A DNA stretch of 64,000 nt, taken from assembly GCA_020073015.1 (NCBI GenBank), contig JAIQFZ010000028.1, positions 25,099 to 89,098 on the forward strand, in the 5' to 3' direction. Source of the stretch: Terriglobia bacterium (GTDB taxonomy: Bacteria > Acidobacteriota > Terriglobia > Terriglobales > Acidobacteriaceae). Below are positions 54,188-63,662 of this stretch, in pieces. Below the pieces are notes generated by a model, which made no database searches, was not told the DNA's origin, and saw only the letters and a program-made list of their open reading frames with translations. A program made the position numbers and the translations under genes. Numbering within the stretch: the stretch's first letter is position 1; the number at the start of each line of letters is the position of its first letter.

Positions 54188-55918
54188 ATGTTCTCCGCAG
54201 GTTTCCGCAATGGCTGTTTGAGTAGTGTGTTGGCTGGCTTGATGATCCTGAACATCCCGGCTGCCTCGTTTGCCCAGGATCAGGAAAAGAAAGACTCCGA
54301 CGAGCGGGCGGCCGCCGCCGCCGAGGCCTGCAAGGCCGACCCCCTGAAGTGTCCCATTAGCGAAAAGCAAAAGAAGAAGAACGCCAGGTCCCTGCGCAAC
54401 GAATTGACCAAGGTCTACAAGAAGTGGCTGGACGAGGACGTCCGGTGGATCATCACCGACGAGGAGCGCTCTGCCTTCATGCAGCTCTCCAACGACGAGG
54501 AACGCGACCAGTTCATCGAAGCCTTCTGGCAGCGCCGCGATCCCACCCCCGATACCGAAGAAAACGAGTTCAAAGAAGAACACTACGCCCGCATTGCCTA
54601 CGCCAACGAACACTTCGCCGCCGGCATTCCCGGCTGGAAGTCCGACCGCGGCCGCATCTACATCGTCTTCGGGAAGGCCGACGAGATCGAGTCGCACCCT
54701 TCCGGCGGTAGCTATGAGCGGCCCATGGAGGAAGGCGGCGGCGAGACCTCTACGTACCCCTTCGAGACGTGGCGTTATCGCTACCTCGAAGGCATCGGCC
54801 AGGAAGTCATCATCGAGTTCGTCGATACCTGCATGTGCGGCGACTACCACATGACCATGGATCGCTCCGAAAAGGACGCGCTCAAGTACACGCCCAACGC
54901 CGGCCTCACTCTTTATGAGCAGATGGGCATGGCCAACAAAACCTCCCGCTTCACCGGCGGCGGCCTCGAGCAACTGGGCTCCGGCCCTTTCAACAATGAC
55001 CTGCAAGCCAAGCAGTTCGACCGCCTCGAGCAGTTCGCCAAACTGAGCCGGGCCCCGGCCGTAAAGTTCAAAGACCTGGAAGAAGTCGTCACTCACAAGA
55101 TCAACGTCAACCTGATGCCCTTCGACGTGCGGGCTGACTTCGTGAAGGTCACCAGCGATACCGTCCTCGTCCCGGTCACAATCCAGCTCAAGAACCGCGA
55201 CGTGACTTTCCAGAACAAAGACGGCATCGAGCGCGGCACCGTGAACATCTTCGGGCGCGTCACCACCCTGAGCGGCCGCATCGTCCAGACCTTTGAAGAC
55301 ACGGTTCAAGTCGACGTCCCCGCTGAGCTTCTCCCCAGAACTGCCGAAAACTCGTCGGTGTACTGGAAAGCGCTTCCGCTGAAGCCCGGACTCTACCGCT
55401 TCGACATCGTCGTGAAAGATGTGAACGGCGACCGCAAAGGCTCTTGGAGCCGCGGAGTCCAGGTTCCTGAGTTCAGCGAGGACCATCTCAGCAACTCCAC
55501 CCTGATCGTCGCCGACCAGATGGAACCGGTGGCGGCCAAGAACGTCGGCACGGGGAACTTCGTCATCGGCACTACCAAGGTCCGCCCGCGCGTTCCGCCC
55601 TCCGATGGCAAGCCGGTCTTGTTCAAACGCAACCAGAAGCTGAATTTCTGGATGCAGGTATACAATCTCAGCGTGGACGAGAAGACGCACAAAGCCTCGG
55701 CCACCATCGAGTACAACGTGACGGATGCCAACAACAAAGCGGTCATCCACACGGTCGAGTCCACCGACACGATGGGCAACGTCGGCGACCAGGTCACACT
55801 GCAGAAAACCCTTTCCGCAGCGAACCTGCAGCCGGGTTTGTACAAGATCCAGATCAAGGTGAACGACAACGTTTCCAAGCAGACGGTCGACCCCACGGCG
55901 ACTTTTGCCGTAGAATAG
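54188..55918 (+). CDS. GWxTD domain exported protein
   Basis: A protein of 576 residues from ATG 54188; GTG 54164 would add eight residues. Signal peptide (residues 1-30, ending AASFAQ), then a GWxTD-type region: KVYKKWLDEDVRWIITDEERSAFMQLSNDEERDQFIEAFWQRRDPTPDTEENEFKEEHYARIAYANEHF, GIPGWKSDRGRIYIVFGKADEIES, FETWRYRYLEGIGQEVIIEFVD. The rest is beta-rich, with Ig-like strands and a C-terminal strand domain. GWxTD proteins are frequent in Acidobacteriota; their function is unknown. The next gene follows 31 bp later and is probably co-transcribed. Confidence 0.9.
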   Translation: MFSAGFRNGCLSSVLAGLMILNIPAASFAQDQEKKDSDERAAAAAEACKADPLKCPISEKQKKKNARSLRNELTKVYKKWLDEDVRWIITDEERSAFMQLSNDEERDQFIEAFWQRRDPTPDTEENEFKEEHYARIAYANEHFAAGIPGWKSDRGRIYIVFGKADEIESHPSGGSYERPMEEGGGETSTYPFETWRYRYLEGIGQEVIIEFVDTCMCGDYHMTMDRSEKDALKYTPNAGLTLYEQMGMANKTSRFTGGGLEQLGSGPFNNDLQAKQFDRLEQFAKLSRAPAVKFKDLEEVVTHKINVNLMPFDVRADFVKVTSDTVLVPVTIQLKNRDVTFQNKDGIERGTVNIFGRVTTLSGRIVQTFEDTVQVDVPAELLPRTAENSSVYWKALPLKPGLYRFDIVVKDVNGDRKGSWSRGVQVPEFSEDHLSNSTLIVADQMEPVAAKNVGTGNFVIGTTKVRPRVPPSDGKPVLFKRNQKLNFWMQVYNLSVDEKTHKASATIEYNVTDANNKAVIHTVESTDTMGNVGDQVTLQKTLSAANLQPGLYKIQIKVNDNVSKQTVDPTATFAVE

Positions 55919-55949
55919 CAGCCCTGCCTGGCCTCAGAGGTGATGGGAG

Positions 55950-57644
55950 ATGATCCGTAAGCTCGGGTTTCTCGCAGTTGTCTTGAGCCTGGCGCTTCCG
56001 GTCTGGTCCGCTGCCGGACCGGGCGCGATCTCTGGCTATGTTCGCAACGCCAGCGGTGTGCCTCAGATGGGCGCAGCCGTGGAAGTCCTCGGCTCCGCGC
56101 TCCACACTCTGAAGGCCTTCACCGACGACCAAGGGTTCTACTCCATCGCCAACGTTCTTCCTGGGACTTATACCCTCAAAGTGAGTGCGCCCTCGTTCCT
56201 GCCCTCCTTGCGCGAGAAAATCGGCATCCGTCCCGGTTCCAAGCTGATGGTCAACGTCACTTTGACCACGCTCTTCGAGGCCATGCAACTCGGTCCCCTG
56301 CGCGGCCCCGCCGATGACGACGACTGGAAGTGGACGCTCCGCTCGGTCTCGAACCGCCCCATCCTGCGCATGCTGCCCGATGGCACCACGGCCGTTGCGC
56401 AAGGCGTGGAGCCCGGCGGCGACCGTGACCTGAAAGGTTCGCTGGTTTTCATGGCTGGATCAGCCTCCCAGGGTTTCGGAGGCGCCTCCGACATGAGCGC
56501 GGGTTTCTCGGTCGAGCATGCGTTTCTCTCCACCGGCACGCTGAGCCTAAACGGCAATGTCGGTTACGGCGACGGTGGCCTGGTTCCCGCAGCCGTCATC
56601 CGCACTTCCTACACCAACCATCTCAGCAGTGGCTTCGAACCCTCGGTCGCGTTGACCTTGCGCCGGTTGAATTCGCCCGACAACAACAACCTGCACAACG
56701 GTTCCATGGAGGCGCTCTCGCTAACCGCATCCGACCGGATGGTGCTCGGGAATGTCCTCGAACTGAAGTTCGGCAGCGAACTCCAGACCATCCAGTTCCT
56801 GCAGCGGGTCAACACCTTCAAGCCCTTCGCCTCCGCCGATCTCCACCTTACGCCCGACAGCGTGGTCGAATACCAGTACGCCAGTTCCGTCCCGGCCATC
56901 AGCATGGAGAAAGGCTTTGACTCGGTGCCTTCCGATCTGGTCGGGGCCGGGCCCCGCATGAGCATCACCGGCTTCACGCCCGCCGTGGAGCGCGCGCATC
57001 ACCAGGAAGTCTCCCTTTCCGAGCGCATCGGCAAGACCAACCTGCAGGTGGCGTTTTACTCGGATCGCATCACCGATCCGGCTCTGACAGGTTTGGGAGA
57101 CCTGACCGCGGAATCCGGTGAAGTTCTGCCTGACACCTATTCGGGAACCTTCAGCTATCAGGGCAACGATTTTTCAACCCGCGGCATGCGTGTCGTGCTG
57201 CAGCGCAAGCTTCTCTCCGACCTGACCGCGACGCTCGATTATGCCTACGGAGGCGTTCTCGATCTCGCGCGACCCGACGTTGAGTTGCAGGACGCGCGCG
57301 AGTGGATGCGCCCCGAGGGCCGCCAATCCGCAGCCGCGAAGTTCAGCGGAACTGTGCCCTGCGCCAAGACGCGCTGGATCGCCTCGTACCGCTGGACCAG
57401 TGGGCAAGCCCTCACACCGGTCGATCTGTTCAATACCTCGGCTGGGCAGGCGGATCCTTATTTCAACCTCTTCGTGCGTCAGCCCATTCCAACTAGTTTC
57501 CTGGCCGGCCACATGGAAGTTCTGGTGGACCTGCGCAATCTTCTGGCGCAGGGGTATGTCCCGGTGATAGGCCGCGATGGCCACACTCTTTATCTCGTGC
57601 AATCCGCCCGCTCCGTCCGTGGCGGCGTAGCCTTCAGTTTCTAA
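55950..57644 (+). CDS. Outer-membrane beta-barrel protein with carboxypeptidase-regulatory domain
   Basis: A protein of 564 residues: signal peptide (LGFLAVVLSLALPVWSAAG), a CarboxypepD_reg domain (GAISGYVRNASGVPQMGAAVEVLGS ... YSIANVLPGTYTLKVSAPSFLPS), then a barrel of about 400 residues with alternating strands ending in Phe (GGVAFSF). Unlike the Oar-type receptors it has no plug domain (no NGSR...NNFLLDG motif), so it is not a standard TonB receptor. It may form a fixed pair with the GWxTD protein just upstream. Confidence 0.85.
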   Translation: MIRKLGFLAVVLSLALPVWSAAGPGAISGYVRNASGVPQMGAAVEVLGSALHTLKAFTDDQGFYSIANVLPGTYTLKVSAPSFLPSLREKIGIRPGSKLMVNVTLTTLFEAMQLGPLRGPADDDDWKWTLRSVSNRPILRMLPDGTTAVAQGVEPGGDRDLKGSLVFMAGSASQGFGGASDMSAGFSVEHAFLSTGTLSLNGNVGYGDGGLVPAAVIRTSYTNHLSSGFEPSVALTLRRLNSPDNNNLHNGSMEALSLTASDRMVLGNVLELKFGSELQTIQFLQRVNTFKPFASADLHLTPDSVVEYQYASSVPAISMEKGFDSVPSDLVGAGPRMSITGFTPAVERAHHQEVSLSERIGKTNLQVAFYSDRITDPALTGLGDLTAESGEVLPDTYSGTFSYQGNDFSTRGMRVVLQRKLLSDLTATLDYAYGGVLDLARPDVELQDAREWMRPEGRQSAAAKFSGTVPCAKTRWIASYRWTSGQALTPVDLFNTSAGQADPYFNLFVRQPIPTSFLAGHMEVLVDLRNLLAQGYVPVIGRDGHTLYLVQSARSVRGGVAFSF

Positions 57645-57649
57645 GTAGC

Positions 57650-57690
57650 GCCGGCGTCCCGCCGGCTGTCGCGAGGGCGCCTCGCCCCCG
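57650..57690. repeat. GC-rich palindromic repeat
   Basis: GCCGGC-GTCCC-GCCGGC (57650-57666) followed by GCGAGGGCGCCTCGCCCC, close in type to the GCGAGG elements elsewhere. It lies after the barrel gene. Confidence 0.5.
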
Positions 57691-57883
57691 CCCAGGACGC
57701 CTGAGCTGCCGTGCCTGGGAAATGTCGAAATCGCTTCCAGAATCTGTAGGCGGCATCCGTAATTCTGGAACTGTTCGACCCGGACCTCCCACTCCCACAC
57801 TCCGGTCTTTCCTCGGCTCTCATTCCCGTCTTCCCGTTCTCACCACCGCCACCGCGTGAATTAACTCTTTCGGTAAGTTCGCA

Positions 57884-57912
57884 CTGAACTTCCGGCCCCG
57901 CTCGTCTATAAT
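57884..57912 (+). promoter_or_regulatory. Sigma70-type promoter of the second Oar-type receptor
   Basis: CTGAAC (57884-57889), a 17-bp spacer and a perfect TATAAT (57907-57912), about 80 bp before ATG 57993. Confidence 0.5.
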
Positions 57913-57992
57913 GCCCCGCATCTGAAGAGTGATCTCTGTTTGCTGCTCGCGGCACTCGGCTATTCTTCGCTGCGACAGAAGGAGAACTGGCA

Positions 57993-60900
57993 ATGAAGCT
58001 GCGCTTCGTACTGATTTGTATCTTCCTAATGTCGGCCATGCTGGTGGGCCAAACTTTTCGTGGAACAATCCTGGGCACGGTTACCGATCCGACCGGACTG
58101 CTGGTCGCCGGCGCCACCGTCAAAGCGCGCAACGCAGGCACTGGCCTCGAACGCACAACTACTACCAGCGGCGACGGCAGCTATTCGATTCCCGAGTTGC
58201 CCATCGGTTCCTACACCGTGACGATTTCTCAGACCGGGTTCCAGACTTCGGTCACCACCAACGTCGAAGTGAACGTGGCTACCGAGCGGCGCGTGGACGC
58301 GCAGTTGAAAACCGGCCAGGTCACGCAGTTGGTCGAAGTTTCCGGCGGCGACCTGCCTGCGATCGAAACCACGTCCAACGAACTCGGCGGCGTGATCACT
58401 TCGAAGATTGCCGCCGACATGCCCGTCAACGGACGTGACTACACCAAGCTGATCTATCTCAACCCCGGTGTGGCTGGTTCTCCTGATCAGATTTCCGATT
58501 CCCCGGGCTCCTTCGGCGAGTTCTCCATGAACGGCGCCCGTGGACGTTCCAACAATTACCTGCTCGACGGCACCGACATGAACGATGGATACCGCAACGA
58601 CCCGGCCATCAACCAGGCTGGCGTGTTCGGCACTCCTTCGACGATTCTGCCGATCGACGCGGTCGCCGAAGTCAACGTGCTTTCCAATTTCGAGCCCGAA
58701 TACGGTCGCAACGCCGGTGCCGTGGTCAACATCGTGACCAAGAGCGGCTCAAACACCTTGCACGGCACGGCCGGCGAATACTTCCGCAACAGCGCACTGG
58801 ATGCGCGCAACTACTTCAATCCTGTCGGCCAGCCCAAGGCTGCCTTCCATAACAATCAATACGGTGCCTCCTTGGGTGGCCCGATCATCAAGAACAAAAC
58901 GTTCTTTTACGTGGACTATGAAGGCCAGCAGGAGCCGGTCGGTGTCGTGACCGTAGCTAATGTCCCGACCACAGGCAGTGGACCGAACGGTCAACTGACT
59001 GCGGCCGATTCCTCCAATTCGGTAATTCAGGGGCTTCTGGCGCGCAATCCTTGGCCTGCACCGAATTTGCTCAATGGTCAAGCCTCTGTAGTTTCTCCTT
59101 CGTTCAACAAACTTACCAGTTTCATCGCCAAGATTGACCAGAACTTTAACGCGAGCAATATCCTCACCGGGCGCTACTTCTTTGGCGACAGCGTACAGGC
59201 GTTTCCGCTCGCCCTCACCGCCAGCGGTGGCCAATTGCCCGGTTTTAACACGTTTACCCCAACCCGTGTCCAACTGGTCTCCCTCTCTTATGTGCACACG
59301 TTTGGCGCCAATAAGGTGAACGAATTGCGGTACGGCTGGAATCGGTTCGCGGAAGGATTTTTCCCTGCCGACCAGAGCTTCCACCCCAGCTCGATTGGCC
59401 TATGCCTCGCGACCTTGTCCTCGGACTGCAATGGAGGGGTCAACGACTCGGGTCTGCCCATTATTCTTGTCAGCGGAGTAGCCCAACTCGGCGCCACCAG
59501 CAGCGTCCCTCGTCACCGTTTCGATACCAACAACCAAGTCCTCGACAATTTCTCCTGGAAACTAAACAAGCACAACGTGAAGTTCGGCGTCGATTTCCAC
59601 CGCACTTCCGTGCAGCAATTCTTCGACAAGTACTTCCGTGGAAGGTTGAGTTTTACTTCAATCCCGGATTTCCTCGATGGTAATGTCGATGGCGGTTTCC
59701 AGTACTTTGGGAACTCAACCCGACATACCTTTGAGAACAACTTCGGCTTCTATGCCCAGGACAGCTACCGCCTGACGCCCCGGTTGACTTTGAATTATGG
59801 CTTCCGTTGGGATTACTTCGGCGTGGTTCGTGAGAAGAACAACCTGCTCAGCAACATCACCAGTCTCGATCTGGCAGGAGACAATTTCACTCTCACCCAG
59901 GTCGGTCAGCCCGGCCTGAGCCAACTCTACAACCCCGACAAAACGAATTTTGCCCCGCGCGTCAGTCTGGCTTGGGACGTCACCGGAAAAGGGAAGACCG
60001 TGGTTCGCACCGGCTGGGGTATGTTCTACGACGCGTTCTCGCAGGACATGGTGCTCGGCCATCTACCCTATTCGCCCTACTTCGGCCCCGGTCCGGCCTA
60101 TAACAACATTGGTCCTGCTCCGATTCTATCCACCGGCGCGGTGGGCGGACCCATCGTCTCCGGTAGTCCGGTGTTTGCGACAAGCGAGGGTTGCGGCTTT
60201 GAGTGCGACGCCTTCGCGTTTGATCGCAACATCAAGACCCCCTACATGGAGAACTACAACCTCAACATCCAGCAACAGCTTTCCAGCAAGACCGTGCTTC
60301 AGGTCGGATACGTGGGCTCTCAAGGCCACCGTTTGTGGCGGTTCTTCGATATTAGCCAGCCCAGCCTGGCACAAATCACGGCATCGGACTGCCCAGAAGG
60401 GATTGCGACATGCGCCACCACTGGGGCCATTACTAGTGACTATAGCGTGCCGCGCAACTATGGGAGTAATCCTTACGGCGCTTTCTATATTTTGCAGGAG
60501 AACTCCACCGGCAAGTCGAACTACAACGCTCTCCAAACGAGCTTTCGCGTGAATAGCTGGCGCGGCGTCACCTCCGTCGTGAATTTCGTCTGGTCCCGCT
60601 CCATGGATAACTCCAGCGACGGCGAAGATTTCGTCCCGAACGCGGCACAACCCAACGACAGCACGAGCCCTCAGCTTGAATATGGACCGTCGAACTTCAA
60701 TATTCCGCGGCGCCTCACTTGGAACTTTGCTTACGAATTGCCCAGGATGGGCGGGGGTTGGCAGCGCCTAAAGAACGGGTGGGGCATCAACAGCGTGTTG
60801 ACCCTGCAGGACGGTCAGCCCTTCCATCTCAATTACAACTTTGAGGACGACTACAGCGGTAGCGGCAACGGGTTTGACCGGCCCGATGTCGTTGGTCCGA

Positions 60901-61409
60901 TCGTGTACCATCCCCGTGATCCATTCAACTTCGTGGATCTAAGCGCATTTGCAATTCCCTGTGATATTACAGCCGCGGCACAGGTGGCACCTTCAGGTTC
61001 ACGGAACGACTGCGTTCCCGGCACTCGCCACTTTGGAAACATGCGCCGTAACTCTCTTCGTGGACCTTCGTTCAAGGAGTGGAATTTCGCCATCTACAAA
61101 ACCACATCCCTTACCGAGCGGCTTAGCATGCAATTCCGGGCGGATTTCTTCAACATCCTGAACCACCCAAACTTTGCTAACCCCTACCTGCCAGCGTTCC
61201 TTGCCGACCCCGCGGGGACCGTGCCTGTCCAAGCCTGCGACAACGGGGGTGGCCCCTACAGCTGCAACTTTGGCATTAACAGCAGCGGGCGTGAAGTGAG
61301 TAACGGTGGTTATAGAATTACTGCCACCGGCGATGTCGGTATCGGCAATCCATTCATCGGCGGCGGCGGCCCCCGCGGCATTCAGCTGGCCGTCAAGTTC
61401 ACCTTTTAG
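57993..61409 (+). CDS. Oar-type TonB-dependent receptor with carboxypeptidase-regulatory domain
   Basis: A protein of 1138 residues: signal peptide (MKLRFVLICIFLMSAMLVGQ), CarboxypepD_reg domain (GTILGTVTDPTGLLVAGATVKARNAG ... YSIPELPIGSYTVTISQTGF), plug (FSMNGARGRSNNYLLDGTDMND, VVNIVTKSGSNTLHGTAGEYFRN), barrel, and C-terminal Phe (VKFTF). It resembles the receptor at 4444 in layout but clearly differs in sequence. AAGGAGA precedes the ATG by 8 bases. Its ligand is unknown. A strong terminator follows. Confidence 0.93.
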   Translation: MKLRFVLICIFLMSAMLVGQTFRGTILGTVTDPTGLLVAGATVKARNAGTGLERTTTTSGDGSYSIPELPIGSYTVTISQTGFQTSVTTNVEVNVATERRVDAQLKTGQVTQLVEVSGGDLPAIETTSNELGGVITSKIAADMPVNGRDYTKLIYLNPGVAGSPDQISDSPGSFGEFSMNGARGRSNNYLLDGTDMNDGYRNDPAINQAGVFGTPSTILPIDAVAEVNVLSNFEPEYGRNAGAVVNIVTKSGSNTLHGTAGEYFRNSALDARNYFNPVGQPKAAFHNNQYGASLGGPIIKNKTFFYVDYEGQQEPVGVVTVANVPTTGSGPNGQLTAADSSNSVIQGLLARNPWPAPNLLNGQASVVSPSFNKLTSFIAKIDQNFNASNILTGRYFFGDSVQAFPLALTASGGQLPGFNTFTPTRVQLVSLSYVHTFGANKVNELRYGWNRFAEGFFPADQSFHPSSIGLCLATLSSDCNGGVNDSGLPIILVSGVAQLGATSSVPRHRFDTNNQVLDNFSWKLNKHNVKFGVDFHRTSVQQFFDKYFRGRLSFTSIPDFLDGNVDGGFQYFGNSTRHTFENNFGFYAQDSYRLTPRLTLNYGFRWDYFGVVREKNNLLSNITSLDLAGDNFTLTQVGQPGLSQLYNPDKTNFAPRVSLAWDVTGKGKTVVRTGWGMFYDAFSQDMVLGHLPYSPYFGPGPAYNNIGPAPILSTGAVGGPIVSGSPVFATSEGCGFECDAFAFDRNIKTPYMENYNLNIQQQLSSKTVLQVGYVGSQGHRLWRFFDISQPSLAQITASDCPEGIATCATTGAITSDYSVPRNYGSNPYGAFYILQENSTGKSNYNALQTSFRVNSWRGVTSVVNFVWSRSMDNSSDGEDFVPNAAQPNDSTSPQLEYGPSNFNIPRRLTWNFAYELPRMGGGWQRLKNGWGINSVLTLQDGQPFHLNYNFEDDYSGSGNGFDRPDVVGPIVYHPRDPFNFVDLSAFAIPCDITAAAQVAPSGSRNDCVPGTRHFGNMRRNSLRGPSFKEWNFAIYKTTSLTERLSMQFRADFFNILNHPNFANPYLPAFLADPAGTVPVQACDNGGGPYSCNFGINSSGREVSNGGYRITATGDVGIGNPFIGGGGPRGIQLAVKFTF

Positions 61410-61433
61410 CTTCTCAAATTTCCTCTTCCCCAG

Positions 61434-61467
61434 CTCCTCTCGCGAACTGCGAGAGGAGCCTTTTTTA
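61434..61467 (+). terminator. Intrinsic terminator after the second receptor
   Basis: GCTCCTCTCGC (61434-61444) and GCGAGAGGAGC (61450-61460) form a perfect 11-bp stem, followed by CTTTTTT. Confidence 0.93.
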
Positions 61468-61857
61468 TCCCCGTTGAGCCTCTCCGCATTCGGAGTTGCA
61501 ACCCGTGGCTAACGAGCGACCTACCTCTGTTGTGTTCCTCTGTGCCCTCTGTGGTTCAAGGTTCTCGGGTACGACCCTCTTGACTCGCCTGCTACAATGA
61601 GTTATTAGAGATTGTTCAATAGTTCGCTCTTTGATAATACGACCAACACAAAGACAGGACCTAACTCCGCATGGGTCTAGATTTTGCGCCTAAGTCCTTA
61701 TTCCTCTAGGATTTTGCATGGAGTCCCGCGCAAATCGCTGATTCTAAAAGATCGAGGGGGAGGGGGTACCCCCGATGACTATTTGATAACGGCCAACGAA
61801 AAGCTCGCCAAGGCGCGCGGCCCAGGTCCAGAGAACTGATACACTGCGTGGCTGAAT
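61468..61857. other. Intergenic region with repeat fragments
   Basis: No gene. At 61529-61562 lies an arm of the CACAGAG/CCACGGAG family (CCTCTGTGCCCTCTGTGGTT). At about 61676-61725 two GATTTTGC/GGATTTTGCA copies flank TAAGTCCTTATTCCTCTA. GGGGGTACCCCC (61762-61773) is a perfect palindrome. These look like debris of short interspersed repeats. Confidence 0.45.
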
Positions 61858-62181
61858 ATGACTGAGCACACTCCCGAACGCCGCTCGCAAGCCCGCAAAC
61901 CGGTACGTGTGCCGGTGAAGGTACGCCGGCCGGATGGCAGCGAGCAGGAAGGCCTGACCCGCGATCTGAGTTCGAACGGCATCTTTCTCTATTCCGACTC
62001 TGCGTTGGAAGCGGGCTCCAAGCTCGAACTTGTGATCATGCTGCCTCCCGGCCTGGGAATGGGGCCCGGCGGATGGACCCTCTGCCAAGCCTCGGTCGTG
62101 CGGGTCGAAGAGGGAACCGGGAAGGGTGTGGGGGTGGCGGCCACCCTGGACCGCATCGAACTGCTCCCCGAGATCAGCTGA
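61858..62181 (+). CDS. PilZ domain protein
   Basis: A stand-alone PilZ protein of 107 residues. The c-di-GMP site is present: RRSQARKPVRVPVKV (RxxxR, about residues 9-13) and RDLSSNGIFLYSD (D/N-x-S-x-x-G). The rest are beta-strands ending GVGVAATLDRIEL. It should bind cyclic di-GMP and change the behaviour of a partner. No partner gene is evident nearby. Confidence 0.88.
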   Translation: MTEHTPERRSQARKPVRVPVKVRRPDGSEQEGLTRDLSSNGIFLYSDSALEAGSKLELVIMLPPGLGMGPGGWTLCQASVVRVEEGTGKGVGVAATLDRIELLPEIS

Positions 62182-62342
62182 GAGGTCTGCTCAAGTCGAT
62201 CCGGGGCGGGGTCGCGATCGACCGCAACCCCACTCCTATGGGCATGGCATAAAAAGATTTCTTCCCATTGCCCTGCATCAGGTGCAATAATGGCCCGCTC
62301 TGAAAGTGCGATGTTAACCGCGTTTCCCAGGTAGGCCCTCGC

Positions 62343-62690
62343 ATGTGGATTGACAAACTCGCCGACGGCGTCTTGGAGGTTGATACGCCCATCGGTCCCC
62401 GATATGTTCAGCCCAACTTCAAGCAACGTGCGTATCTGATGTGGATCTTCCGGCATTTCCCCTCGCTGCCCCAGCAAGTGCTGCGTCCGAGAGAACGGCA
62501 GTTGATCGATCGTCTGTGGGGCGAAAATAAGTTTGTGTCCATGCCTGTGATGGGCGCGCCCAACCGGCCAGTCATCGGAAGAATCGAGCGGCGAGTGTCT
62601 CCGCAGCCAGAGATTCTTCCGCTGCGCAAGCGGATGTCGAGTTCCAAGGCGGCCGTACACGAACAAGGCAGAGAAGCCGCGTCGGCGTAA
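62343..62690 (+). CDS. Hypothetical protein, 115 aa
   Basis: Starts MWIDKLADGVLEVDTPIGPRYVQPNFKQ... and continues RAYLMWIFRHFPSLPQQVLRPRERQLIDRLWGENKF, with a basic, probably flexible C-terminus (RRVSPQPEILPLRKRMSSSK). No signal peptide or membrane helix. I do not recognise the family, and no strong ribosome binding site precedes ATG 62343. It is kept because the reading frame has good codon use and sits in sense with the PilZ gene. Confidence 0.6.
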   Translation: MWIDKLADGVLEVDTPIGPRYVQPNFKQRAYLMWIFRHFPSLPQQVLRPRERQLIDRLWGENKFVSMPVMGAPNRPVIGRIERRVSPQPEILPLRKRMSSSKAAVHEQGREAASA

Positions 62691-62842
62691 GAAAAAATCT
62701 CAAGTATTCACGCGTTCAATCCCAACGCATTCCGCGAACCCACCGCGCAGAAGGAAAACTTCTTTGCACGCGGACCAACCGCGAAAAATGCGTGCAACGT
62801 GGATGGTATAATCAGTGTTTGTCCCCCCTCGCAGTGCAGCGC

Positions 62843-62918
<76 letters not shown>

Positions 62919-63662
62919 TCTTTAGAATCAATAGCATAGGGGATAGTCAGATCATTGCGCTTGTACATTCGAACATTTGCGCTTCCAGTCTTAACCCTTC
63001 TTATCAATGGTTTACCAGCCTCCAGAACAACTGACACAAGGGTCAGTTGGCCACTCGTTTACGCAAGTGGAAAACCTTCATGCTCAATGACGTACGGATG
63101 CTCCCAAAATTGGTGTGTCCTTTTTGTGTCCTTCGCAGATCTGCCTTTTTCTCTCGCTAAAGAATCGTCAGTCGGAATCTGCTCTGGAGCGTCGGAAGTG
63201 TTCGGCCAAGTGGCGGGATTCTTACAAATGACGGGAGAGGCTTATTGGCCTAAGCTTTATTCCCCTTGTCGGGAAATGGCAAGCAGCGGAACGGAGGTCA
63301 TAGTGATTTCAAGAGGTGCACGGGTGGTTTAGCATGGTGTCCGTGGTATCCATTAACCTCGGAATTGGGTTCTATAGGGTTGAAACGGGAGACACAGGCG
63401 AAACGTTTGAATCTGAGGAAAGACTGCAAGTTCGCGGATTTCCAATAGTGGAAAGAAAACATGCCGGGGACGTCCTTAAGTCCGTTAGAACGCTGCCCTG
63501 CCATTCCAACCCGGTCATATCTCTCGTAATTTCAATTACTTATGGGATCAGTGCTAAGATCGCACTGTCACCAAGTCGATTTCACTTCTCATCCTTTTTT
63601 TTAAATCTGTCAATACCACTAGCAGCAGGCGAGGGCGCGCATCAAAGACATTTGGAACCGAC
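62919..63662. other. 744-bp stretch beyond the tRNA gene with no supported gene
   Basis: Frames on both strands are short or lack start signals and recognisable domains. Base composition is more AT-rich than the rest of the window. Regions next to tRNA genes are often integration sites, but I see no integrase and no second copy of the tRNA 3' end here. Confidence 0.5.

Noticed and set aside
54128..55750. Long minus-strand frame of about 540 codons
   Set aside because: Mirror of the GWxTD gene codons; no domain or ribosome binding site.
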